Below are positions 26,087-33,779 of a stretch of 64,000 bases of DNA, one piece after another; positions within the stretch are counted from its first letter, which is position 1, and each line of letters opens with the position of its first letter. The notes below the pieces were generated by a model that saw only the letters and a program-made list of their open reading frames with translations, did not search any database and was not told the origin of the DNA. The translations under genes were made by a program, and so were the position numbers. This stretch comes from Belliella buryatensis (GTDB taxonomy: Bacteria > Bacteroidota > Bacteroidia > Cytophagales > Cyclobacteriaceae), in NCBI RefSeq assembly GCF_900188245.1, contig NZ_FZOK01000012.1:62001-126000 (forward strand), read 5' to 3'.

Positions 26087-27445
26087 ATGAAAAGCCAACC
26101 AACTCTACTTCAAAAATATAATGTCCCTGCACCTAGGTATACATCCTACCCTACAGTTCCCCTTTGGGCGGATGATATGCAGGAAAGCAACTGGAAAGAT
26201 TTGGTACGGATTGCTTATCAAGATTTTGGAGAAGATGAAGGGGTGACACTTTACATTCATTTACCCTATTGCGAAAGCCTCTGCACGTACTGTGGGTGTA
26301 ACAAGCGCATTACAAAAAATCACACAGTAGAAACTCCTTACATAGAAACCATCATCAAAGAGTGGCAAGCTTACCTGCAGCTATTTGAAACACCCCCTAA
26401 GCTCGCTGGCATCCACTTGGGTGGGGGCACGCCGACTTTTTTTTCTCCCGAATCGCTTCAACAAATGCTCGGCTATATTTTAAGCACCTCAGAACTGATG
26501 CAGCATGCAGCATTGAGCTTTGAGGGACACCCAAATAATACCACAAGAGCACATTTACAGACATTATTTGATTTAGGATTCAGGCGTGTGAGTTATGGAA
26601 TTCAGGATTTCAATCTTGAAGTCCAAAAGGCCATCCATAGAATTCAACCATTTGAAAAAGTCAAGGAAGCAACAGTTATCGCAAGAGAGATCGGGTACGA
26701 ATCCATCAATTTTGACTTGATCTATGGACTTCCTCACCAGAATATCGCTACTATCGAAAATACTTTTGCAAAAGTAGCTGAATTAAGACCTGATAGGATT
26801 GCGTTTTATAGTTATGCACATCTTCCAGCTGCATTTCCAGCTCAAAAAAGTTTCGAGCAGTATCTACCTCAAGAAGCTGAAAAAAGAGCCCTCTATGAAA
26901 AAGGGAAAGAAATCTTAGCCAGCATGGGCTATTTGGAAGTAGGTATGGATCACTTCGCTTTGGAAAATGATCCTCTGTATCAAGCTAAAATCAACAAAAC
27001 ACTTCATAGAAACTTCATGGGCTATACCACTTCACCTTCCAAAATTTTGATTGGGCTTGGTAATAGCTCTATCTCTGATGTCTATTATGGTTATGCTCAA
27101 AACGCAAAAGGAATCAATGAATACAAAGAGAATATTAATCAAGAAAAACTTGCGATCAACAGAGGACATGCCATGACTACAGAAGACATTGCTACCAGAA
27201 ATTTAATCCTCGACCTGATCTGCAATCAATCTGCTCAGTGGACTTATGCTTTCTTTGAGAAAATATCCGCTAAAAATTTAGCAAAACTCCACACCTTCCA
27301 ATCAGAGGGATTGCTACAATTTGATCAGTTTGGAATTCAGGTTAAAGAAGCAGGACTACCTTTTGTGAGAAACATCTGTACGACTTTTGACCTTCGCATG
27401 CAAGCCAAGCAAGACAGGCAATTTGTATTTAGTAAGGCGATATAA
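26087..27445 (+). CDS. hemN: Oxygen-independent coproporphyrinogen III dehydrogenase
   Basis: Radical-SAM enzyme that converts coproporphyrinogen III to protoporphyrinogen IX without oxygen. From ATG 26087 it is 452 residues, with the 4Fe-4S motif Cys62-x3-Cys66-x2-Cys69 followed by Cys71 as in true HemN, 'YTSYPTVP' at the N terminus and 'GGGTP' for SAM binding. Length and motifs favour HemN over the shorter HemW. A TTG at 26075 would add four residues. It is convergent with the cbb3 assembly genes; hemN and cbb3 genes are often co-regulated by oxygen, which fits a weak FNR-like site upstream (26002-26013). Confidence 0.95.
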   Translation: MKSQPTLLQKYNVPAPRYTSYPTVPLWADDMQESNWKDLVRIAYQDFGEDEGVTLYIHLPYCESLCTYCGCNKRITKNHTVETPYIETIIKEWQAYLQLFETPPKLAGIHLGGGTPTFFSPESLQQMLGYILSTSELMQHAALSFEGHPNNTTRAHLQTLFDLGFRRVSYGIQDFNLEVQKAIHRIQPFEKVKEATVIAREIGYESINFDLIYGLPHQNIATIENTFAKVAELRPDRIAFYSYAHLPAAFPAQKSFEQYLPQEAEKRALYEKGKEILASMGYLEVGMDHFALENDPLYQAKINKTLHRNFMGYTTSPSKILIGLGNSSISDVYYGYAQNAKGINEYKENINQEKLAINRGHAMTTEDIATRNLILDLICNQSAQWTYAFFEKISAKNLAKLHTFQSEGLLQFDQFGIQVKEAGLPFVRNICTTFDLRMQAKQDRQFVFSKAI

Positions 27446-27543
27446 AATATTTTAGCTCGCAATGATTTTGAAGGTTCAAAGTTATCAGTTCCAACTCTAT
27501 CCCCCTGGATAGCAACTCAGGGCTACTAATAGTTTATCTAATG

Positions 27544-27592
27544 TCTTGAATCTTGTATCTTAAATCTTGTATCTTATATCTCACGTCTTCAC
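27544..27592. repeat. Heptamer repeat tract TCTTNNA, about seven units
   Basis: Seven successive 7-base units read TCTTGAA, TCTTGTA, TCTTAAA, TCTTGTA, TCTTATA, TCTCACG, TCTTCAC; the last two are degenerate. The tract ends 3 bases before the stop codon of the convergent TauE/SafE gene. It is not coding in any evident frame. Confidence 0.75.
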
Positions 27593-27595
27593 CAC

Positions 27596-28300
27596 TCACC
27601 TACACATCGTAACCTCCACTTGCTCAGATCCGTAGTCGAACACCTGAAGTTTTGGACTGATGTAGTGAATGCCAAGACCGAGTCCTCTGACTATAAAAAG
27701 TATGCCTATAAACATGGCAAAATATGGAAGTGCTCTGGTGAACCTGGTTCTCCATTGCAGAGAAACCAACTTTCCTGAAAGCATCACGACTAGCAACATT
27801 GGAATAGTCCCTATACCAAAAAAGAGCATATACATCGCTGAGGCAATTGGGTTTTGAAGTGCTAAGGAAGCGATCAAAGCGATATAAACCATCCCACAAG
27901 GCAAAAGCCCGTTGAGCAATCCTGATGTAAAAAAAGCAGTAGTCCCTCCTCTTTTAAGGTATTTCCCAAGTTTAGACTTCAATTTATTGACGCCACCAAA
28001 GAATCCTGTCTGCGTGATCAATCGCTCTGATCTTTTATAAAAAAATGCCATCAACAAAATCACAGCTCCCATCAAAATGGAAATCCATTGCTGAATCCCC
28101 GCCAGGGCTAATGAAAACCCTACAACTCCTATCAAGGCACCTAAAAAAGTGTATGTAAGTGTTCTTCCTAAATTATAGATCATTTTGTTTTTAAGAAATG
28201 GGGAACTGTCTTTGGCTGACACAGCCAAAGCAATCGGTCCACACATTCCCAAACAATGGAAAGAACCTAAAAACCCTAAGAGAAAAGCTGTCCAAATCAT
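27596..28300 (-). CDS. TauE/SafE-like membrane protein of cbb3 assembly
   Basis: The 234-residue inner-membrane protein has about six hydrophobic helices. The first carries 'GSFHCLGMCGPIALA', and a later helix 'LLNGLLPCGMVYIAL'; both Cys-containing motifs are typical of the UreH/SafE-like proteins found with cbb3 oxidase and copper genes (sometimes called CcoH-like or cytochrome-biogenesis transmembrane proteins). A role in copper or heme handling for the oxidase is inferred. It is directly adjacent to fixH with no intervening base, so the two are translationally linked. Confidence 0.87.
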   Translation of the reverse strand: MIWTAFLLGFLGSFHCLGMCGPIALAVSAKDSSPFLKNKMIYNLGRTLTYTFLGALIGVVGFSLALAGIQQWISILMGAVILLMAFFYKRSERLITQTGFFGGVNKLKSKLGKYLKRGGTTAFFTSGLLNGLLPCGMVYIALIASLALQNPIASAMYMLFFGIGTIPMLLVVMLSGKLVSLQWRTRFTRALPYFAMFIGILFIVRGLGLGIHYISPKLQVFDYGSEQVEVTMCR

Positions 28301-28726
28301 TTAAATATTGATTTGCTTCTCTTGATAGTATGCTTTTCCTTCATCTTCCCAAGTTAATTTTACTCTCCAATATCCTGGTTTCAAAGATTGCACATTCACT
28401 GCATTTTCAGCAGCATTGACTATATCAAAGTCAATCTTTTGATCCAATCTTGCATCAGAAGGTCTAAATAGATGAAGTGTCCCTTTTGCTCCCACCGGTA
28501 GATTCAATGCTACTATTTTCGATTGACTATCAAAAGTTAGCACCTCCTCCTCCAGCAGCGTAGCATTGATGATTTTCTCGATTTGATCTTGATACTTGAT
28601 CTCTTCTTCATAATAATTTTGTGTTACTAGATGGATATCATCCTGCTTCACACAGATCGTCACCATACTGATCATGATGATCACAAATGCTGCTATGGTC
28701 AATACTATACCTTTTCCCCAGTCCAT
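28301..28726 (-). CDS. fixH: FixH-family cbb3 oxidase assembly protein
   Basis: The 141-residue protein has one N-terminal transmembrane helix (about 6-26) and a periplasmic beta-rich domain, the standard FixH/CcoH layout. 'LVTQNYYEEEIKYQDQI' after the helix is a typical FixH sequence. FixH works with the copper ATPase FixI/CcoI in assembling cbb3 oxidase. It is separated from ccoG by a 172-base gap that contains heptamer-like repeats, so it may be transcribed separately from the genes above. Confidence 0.88.
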   Translation of the reverse strand: MDWGKGIVLTIAAFVIIMISMVTICVKQDDIHLVTQNYYEEEIKYQDQIEKIINATLLEEEVLTFDSQSKIVALNLPVGAKGTLHLFRPSDARLDQKIDFDIVNAAENAVNVQSLKPGYWRVKLTWEDEGKAYYQEKQINI

Positions 28727-28727
28727 G

Positions 28728-28784
28728 TTAGTTAATAGTTATTGGTTATTAGTTGATTAAGTTATTGGTTGATTGAGTGATAAG
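28728..28784. repeat. Degenerate heptamer repeat tract TTAGTTA-like
   Basis: Units TTAGTTA, ATAGTTA, TTGGTTA and TTAGTTG run in phase, then the phase slips and similar units (AAGTTA, TTGGTTG, TTGAGTG) continue. The tract begins 1 base upstream of the fixH start codon and so occupies its leader. Confidence 0.6.
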
Positions 28785-28898
28785 TAAATTTGTTGTTAGT
28801 CGATTAATATCCACATTTAACTAGTATCAAATTAGCATCGAAATAAATCAAGAAGCAGCTATTTGTAATACTTATGGTTTCATTCCGGTATCCACATA

Positions 28899-30311
28899 TT
28901 ACTTGATTGGCGCTACAAAACTTGTTTTGATTTTGTCAATGACTTCTCCATTTTGAATCAAAAGCAAGGTTACTTGATCTTGATTGGTTAGGATATTTTG
29001 TTGCTCTTTGACTAAGAAGAACCTTCCATCGAATTTACTCTGACTTTCCAAAGTCCAATTTTGATCACCAACTACTTCAAGTTTGTAGTTGGTGTTTTCA
29101 GGTATCAACTCTATCAATTGATCTTTGAAAGTTTTGTTAATAAAAGACACTTCATATAGGTTACTAACCTCACCCGTATCTCTTTCTTGATATGTCATAC
29201 CTCTAAATCTAGTCACCGTTGCACTCAGATCATCTCTTGTGGCCAATAAGGTCACAAAAGCTCCCACTAAGATTACCAAAAGGAGTGAGTAGACCTTCAC
29301 CCTTGTAGTTATCAACTTCTGTGTTTGTTTTAGTACACTATTATCTGAAGCGTAACGAATCAAGCCCTTTGGTCTATCCACCTTCTCCATCACCTCGTCA
29401 CAGACATCAATACAAGCCGTACAATTGACACATTCCATTTGTACACCATTTCTGATATCTATTCCTGTCGGGCAGACTTGCACACAAAGCGAACAATCTA
29501 TACAATCTCCCTTAATGTTTTCTTCAACTTTATTTTTTCGGATCATCCCTCTGGGCTCTCCTCGGACATGGTCATAAGTGACATTGATAGAATTGGCATC
29601 TAACAAAACTCCTTGTAACCTACCATAAGGGCAAACCACAATACAAGCTTGCTCTCTAAACCATGAAAAAACAAATAAGAAAACACCTGTAAATGCCATC
29701 AATCCAATAAATCCTGTCATATGGGCTGATGGAGGTTGGGAGACTATCTCCACTACTTGATCAATTCCTATCAGGTAAGCCATGACCAGGTGTGAAATCA
29801 GCAAGGATATCAATAAGAAAATAGACAACTTCAAGCCTTTTTTCCATAGTTTCTCACTATTCCATGGCATGGCATTCAGCTTTCGCTGTTGGTTGGCGTC
29901 TCCTTCGATCAAATACTCGATCTTGCGGAACACCATCTCCATAAACAGCGTCTGAGGACAGGCCCATCCGCAGAAGACCCGTCCAAAGACTGCTGTAAAC
30001 AGAATGATAAAGATGAAGAAAATGAGCAAAAGGAAAATCAATATATGCGTATCCTGAGGCCAAAATGCAGCCCCAAAGATGATAAACTTCCTTTCGAAAA
30101 TATTGAACAGCATATATGGCCTCCCTCCTACTTGAATAAAAGGACCAGCAAATAAGATTGCTAATAAAACCCAAGACAAATAGGTTCTCCATTGGTAAAA
30201 TTTACCGGATACCTTCTTGGGGTAAATCCAGTTCCTTTTACCATCCTCTTTCATAGTCCCTAGAGAATCTCTAAAACTATTGGGATCGAAAACCTCTTGA
30301 TTGCTACTCAT
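28899..30311 (-). CDS. ccoG: CcoG, cbb3 oxidase accessory iron-sulfur protein
   Basis: Inner-membrane ferredoxin-like protein of 470 residues that helps reduce copper for cbb3 oxidase assembly. It shows several transmembrane helices, the membrane motif 'GWACPQTLFMEMVFRKIEYLIEGD', and two 4Fe-4S motifs in 'CIDCSLCVQVCPTGIDIRNG' and 'CVNCTACIDVC'. The C-terminal part (about 350-470) forms a periplasmic Ig-like domain typical of the family. It follows ccoP by 16 bases. Confidence 0.95.
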   Translation of the reverse strand: MSSNQEVFDPNSFRDSLGTMKEDGKRNWIYPKKVSGKFYQWRTYLSWVLLAILFAGPFIQVGGRPYMLFNIFERKFIIFGAAFWPQDTHILIFLLLIFFIFIILFTAVFGRVFCGWACPQTLFMEMVFRKIEYLIEGDANQQRKLNAMPWNSEKLWKKGLKLSIFLLISLLISHLVMAYLIGIDQVVEIVSQPPSAHMTGFIGLMAFTGVFLFVFSWFREQACIVVCPYGRLQGVLLDANSINVTYDHVRGEPRGMIRKNKVEENIKGDCIDCSLCVQVCPTGIDIRNGVQMECVNCTACIDVCDEVMEKVDRPKGLIRYASDNSVLKQTQKLITTRVKVYSLLLVILVGAFVTLLATRDDLSATVTRFRGMTYQERDTGEVSNLYEVSFINKTFKDQLIELIPENTNYKLEVVGDQNWTLESQSKFDGRFFLVKEQQNILTNQDQVTLLLIQNGEVIDKIKTSFVAPIK

Positions 30312-30327
30312 TTTCTTCTATTTATTT

Positions 30328-31269
30328 TCAACCTTCTTCTTCAACCGGAACTAAGCCTAATTCATCTTCTCCTAGCGCATCTAAAGGTTGCTCTATGGCA
30401 GGCTCGTATTTGTCGCCCTCAGGTGCTTTGGGATTAGCAGGTGTGGTTCCTTGAAGCGTCAAGATGTAACTAGATACATGCTGCATTTCCTCAGGACTGA
30501 GTTGATCCTGCCATGGAATCATCCCTTTTTCGATTACACCATATTTCACTACAGTGAAAATATCCTTTATACTTCCTCCATGAATCCAGTATTCATCAGT
30601 CATATTTGGACCTACTCCACCACCACCATCAGCAGCATGACAAGCCGCACAGTTGGCATCATAGATCTTTTTACCGGCTGTAATTGCAGGGCCTGAACTA
30701 TCAAAAATAACTGAGTATTCATCAATCATACTGAGCTGTTTTGACTTATACTCTTCAATTTGTATAGCAGCTAATGAAAGTTCTTGCTCGTATTCTTCAA
30801 TTTGTGTTTTACCCAAACCTAAAACAGAATAATAAGTAAAATAAACCACAGCAAATGCAATTGTAAGGTAGAATACACTCACTAACCATGGTGGCATGTG
30901 GTTATCAAGTTCTACTATACCATCATAACTATGATCCATCATCATTTCCTTTTCTTCCTTACCACCGACAGGCTTCATTTTACCTACAATGTACTTTTGC
31001 TTGAACTCAGCCCACCATGATGGTTGGGTAGCAAGCTCTGGACTATCTTGCTTGAATACCGACACCATAAATGACATCAAGTATATCATCAAAATCAGCA
31101 AGAGCACGATCACACCTAATACGACAGCAAGGATTATCAACAGTGTCAACTCACTGTTGTCCATTTTTTGGAGATTGCTCACCCACTCTATATCCGTAGA
31201 CTGAGCAAATGTCGGCAGGGTCAAAAACATCCCTACCAATAGAAGTAGTACTGATTTAAACTTTTTCAT
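30328..31269 (-). CDS. ccoP: cbb3 oxidase cytochrome c subunit III, mono-heme form
   Basis: From ATG 31269 the protein has 313 residues: a cleavable-looking or anchoring leader (MKKFKSVLLLLVGMF), two further transmembrane helices (about 45-72 and 130-152) and a C-terminal cytochrome c domain with CAACH at 207-211 and a later Met ligand region (GMIPWQ). Only one CxxCH is present, whereas proteobacterial CcoP has two. A longer frame opening at 31296 was rejected because the Met at 31269 gives the proper leader. The start overlaps the ccoQ end by 14 bases. Confidence 0.92.
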   Translation of the reverse strand: MKKFKSVLLLLVGMFLTLPTFAQSTDIEWVSNLQKMDNSELTLLIILAVVLGVIVLLLILMIYLMSFMVSVFKQDSPELATQPSWWAEFKQKYIVGKMKPVGGKEEKEMMMDHSYDGIVELDNHMPPWLVSVFYLTIAFAVVYFTYYSVLGLGKTQIEEYEQELSLAAIQIEEYKSKQLSMIDEYSVIFDSSGPAITAGKKIYDANCAACHAADGGGGVGPNMTDEYWIHGGSIKDIFTVVKYGVIEKGMIPWQDQLSPEEMQHVSSYILTLQGTTPANPKAPEGDKYEPAIEQPLDALGEDELGLVPVEEEG

Positions 31270-31447
31270 AGCCGCTATTTTTTGGTGTTGAATCATCGAA
31301 AGGTAAATCTTTCATATGATTGATATATTTCTTATCTACCCTGATCACCCAAATGAACATCCCAACAAAGAAGATCACAAAGATCAACAAGCTGATGATT
31401 GGGTAGATTTCTATGTTCTCTATTGAACTTAAGATATCTTTTTTCAT
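31256..31447 (-). CDS. ccoQ: CcoQ-like small cbb3 oxidase subunit
   Basis: The 63-residue protein has one transmembrane helix (about 16-36, 'IISLLIFVIFFVGMFIWVI') and a short charged cytoplasmic tail, matching CcoQ/FixQ in size and position between ccoNO and ccoP. CcoQ stabilises the oxidase complex. Little sequence is conserved in this family, so the call rests mainly on context. Confidence 0.82.
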   Translation of the reverse strand: MKKDILSSIENIEIYPIISLLIFVIFFVGMFIWVIRVDKKYINHMKDLPFDDSTPKNSGYEKV

Positions 31448-31459
31448 GTCTTTTTCTGA

Positions 31460-33592
31460 TTATGGGTTGGCAGCTGTGGTTTTCTTAATATCTGTACCCA
31501 ATCTTTGTAGGTAAGCAATTAAGGCTACAATTTCAGAATTTGGAAGTACTTCCACTCCTGAACCTTTGAGGTTAGCTACAATTTGATTGGCTTGGAATTC
31601 TAAATCTTCATTAGCTTGTGCATCATAGCCTTCTGGATAGGGAACACCAAGTTTTTGAAGCGTCCTGATCTTGGCTGGAAGGTCAGAATGATCCATGATA
31701 TTCGTAGCCATCCAAGGGTAAGGAGGCATCAGTGAACCTGGAGACATACTCTTAGGGTCTACCATATGGTGGTAATGCCAGCTATCTGGGTACTTGCCTC
31801 CCACTCTGTGTAAATCTGGACCTGTTCGCTTAGAACCCCATAAGAATGGACGATCATAGACAAATTCACCCGCTTTGGAATACTCACCATATCGCTCTGT
31901 CTCCGAGCGGAAAGGTCGAATCATTTGAGAGTGACAGCCCACACAGCCATGAGAAATATAAAGATCTCTTCCTTGTAATTCGAGTGGGGTATAAGGTTCC
32001 ACACTAGTGATAGTAGGCACGTTAGATTTGACCAAAATTGTAGGAATAATCTCTATGGCACCTCCTATCAAAATAGCTATAGTAGCTAGTACGGTAAAGA
32101 AAATTGGCTTCCTTTCCCACGCTCTGTGCCAGAACTCACCTTTCTCCTCAGTATGCGTAGCAAGTGCAGGAGCTTCATCCGTTTCTTCGGCCATGAACTT
32201 ACCTTGCTTGGCTGTTTTGACCATATTATAGACCATCAAAAATGCTCCAGATAGGTAAATTAGTCCTCCAAATGCTCTCAACATATACATTGGGACAATT
32301 TGAACAACTGTCTCTAGGAAGTTAGGGTACACCAACCTGCCCGCCTCAGAGAATTCTTTCCACATCAAGGATTGAGTCAATGCCGCTACATACATTGGGA
32401 GTGCATAGAAAATGATTCCTATAGTACCCATCCAAAAGTGTGTAGTAGCTAACTTAGTTGAGTATAATTTGGTATTCCACATTTTTGGCCATAACCAATA
32501 CAGCATTGCAAAAGTGAAGAATCCATTCCATCCTAGACCTCCAATATGCACGTGGGCTACAATCCAGTCAGTATAGTGAGCGATAGCATTGACATTTTTT
32601 AAGGAAAGCAATGGTCCTTCGAAAGTAGCCATACCATATGCTGTCACAGCTACCACCATGAATTTCAAAACGGGGTCTACTCTTACCTTATCCCAAGCAC
32701 CTCTCAAGGTCAAGAGACCATTGACCATACCGCCCCAAGATGGAGCGATCAGCATCACAGAGAAAACCACACCCAAGACCTGCGCCCATTCAGGCAAAGC
32801 AGTATAAAGTAAATGGTGCGGACCTGCCCAGATATATAAGAAAATCAATGACCAAAAGTGTACAATGGACAATTTGTATGAGTACACAGGTCTATTGGCC
32901 GCTTTTGGTAAATAGTAGTACATCAATCCCAAGAATGGAGTAGTAAGGAAAAATGCAACTGCATTGTGCCCATACCACCATTGAACCAAAGCATCCTGTA
33001 CACCGGCATAGGCCGAATAGCTTTTGAATAATGATACTGGAAGAGCCAGGGAATTGAAAATATGAAGCACTGCCACAGTTACAAAAGATGCCAGGTAGAA
33101 CCAAATCGCCACATACATGTGCTTTTCTCTTCTTTTGATCAAGGCACCGATCATATTGGCACCGAAGGCTACCCATACTACTGCGATCAAAATATCAATT
33201 GGCCATTCCAATTCCGCATACTCTTTAGAGCTAGTCAAGCCCAAAGGAAGCGTGATGGCTGCCAAAAGAATAATTAACTGCCAGCCCCAAAAATGGAACC
33301 AGCTCAGAGCCTTACTCCACATAGGTGTCTTGAGGAGTCTAGGCATAGAATAATAAATCCCGGCGAATATCGCGTTGCCTACAAAGGCAAAGATCACTGC
33401 ATTGGTATGCAAAGGTCTGATCCTACCGAATGTAGTATACGGATTCCCCATGTTGGCTTCGGGAAGGAAAAGCTGGGTGGCAGCAATCACTCCGACCAAC
33501 ATCCCGACGATACCCCAAGCGATGGTGGCAACGCCGAAGTACTTTACGATCTTATTGTCGTAATTGAACTGTTCCATAGTTGTTCCTGACAT
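31460..33592 (-). CDS. ccoNO: Fused CcoN-CcoO catalytic subunit of cbb3 oxidase
   Basis: A single 710-residue protein joins the heme-copper catalytic subunit CcoN (about 1-490; twelve or more helices, with 'RPLHTNAVIFAF', 'WWYGHNAVAFFL' and 'HVHIGGLGWNG' giving heme and copper ligand histidines) to the mono-heme cytochrome c subunit CcoO (about 500-710; CVGCH in 'YISHGCVGCHSQMIRPF' and the 'GSLMPPYPWM' Met region). Fusion is common in Bacteroidota. The complex reduces oxygen with high affinity and pumps protons in the inner membrane. A Met at residue 6 (MEQFNYDN) is a possible alternative start. Confidence 0.96.
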   Translation of the reverse strand: MSGTTMEQFNYDNKIVKYFGVATIAWGIVGMLVGVIAATQLFLPEANMGNPYTTFGRIRPLHTNAVIFAFVGNAIFAGIYYSMPRLLKTPMWSKALSWFHFWGWQLIILLAAITLPLGLTSSKEYAELEWPIDILIAVVWVAFGANMIGALIKRREKHMYVAIWFYLASFVTVAVLHIFNSLALPVSLFKSYSAYAGVQDALVQWWYGHNAVAFFLTTPFLGLMYYYLPKAANRPVYSYKLSIVHFWSLIFLYIWAGPHHLLYTALPEWAQVLGVVFSVMLIAPSWGGMVNGLLTLRGAWDKVRVDPVLKFMVVAVTAYGMATFEGPLLSLKNVNAIAHYTDWIVAHVHIGGLGWNGFFTFAMLYWLWPKMWNTKLYSTKLATTHFWMGTIGIIFYALPMYVAALTQSLMWKEFSEAGRLVYPNFLETVVQIVPMYMLRAFGGLIYLSGAFLMVYNMVKTAKQGKFMAEETDEAPALATHTEEKGEFWHRAWERKPIFFTVLATIAILIGGAIEIIPTILVKSNVPTITSVEPYTPLELQGRDLYISHGCVGCHSQMIRPFRSETERYGEYSKAGEFVYDRPFLWGSKRTGPDLHRVGGKYPDSWHYHHMVDPKSMSPGSLMPPYPWMATNIMDHSDLPAKIRTLQKLGVPYPEGYDAQANEDLEFQANQIVANLKGSGVEVLPNSEIVALIAYLQRLGTDIKKTTAANP

Positions 33593-33594
33593 AC

Positions 33595-33777
33595 TTACTT
33601 CGTTTTAGTTGATGGTACTTTTTTATCTTTAGTTAATTGTTTGTTTTCAAATAATATTCTGATCGCAGGCGTATGGCTATCCTCAAACTGACCACCTTTC
33701 ATCGCCCTGAAAAAGAGAATAAGAAAGGAACCTGCGAGGATTAAGCTAATTGCGATCAATACAAATATGACTTCCAT
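33595..33777 (-). CDS. ccoS: CcoS, cbb3 oxidase assembly protein
   Basis: The 60-residue protein has one N-terminal helix and the family motif 'GGQFEDSHTPAIRILF', where 'F-D-P-E/SHTPA' is diagnostic for CcoS. CcoS is needed for cofactor insertion into the oxidase. It is packed 2 bases from each neighbour, between ccoI and ccoNO. Confidence 0.92.
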   Translation of the reverse strand: MEVIFVLIAISLILAGSFLILFFRAMKGGQFEDSHTPAIRILFENKQLTKDKKVPSTKTK

Positions 33778-33779
33778 GC

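Noticed and set aside
27544-28784. CRISPR array
   Set aside because: The repeat units are 7 bases long, contiguous and degenerate, with no spacers and no cas genes nearby.
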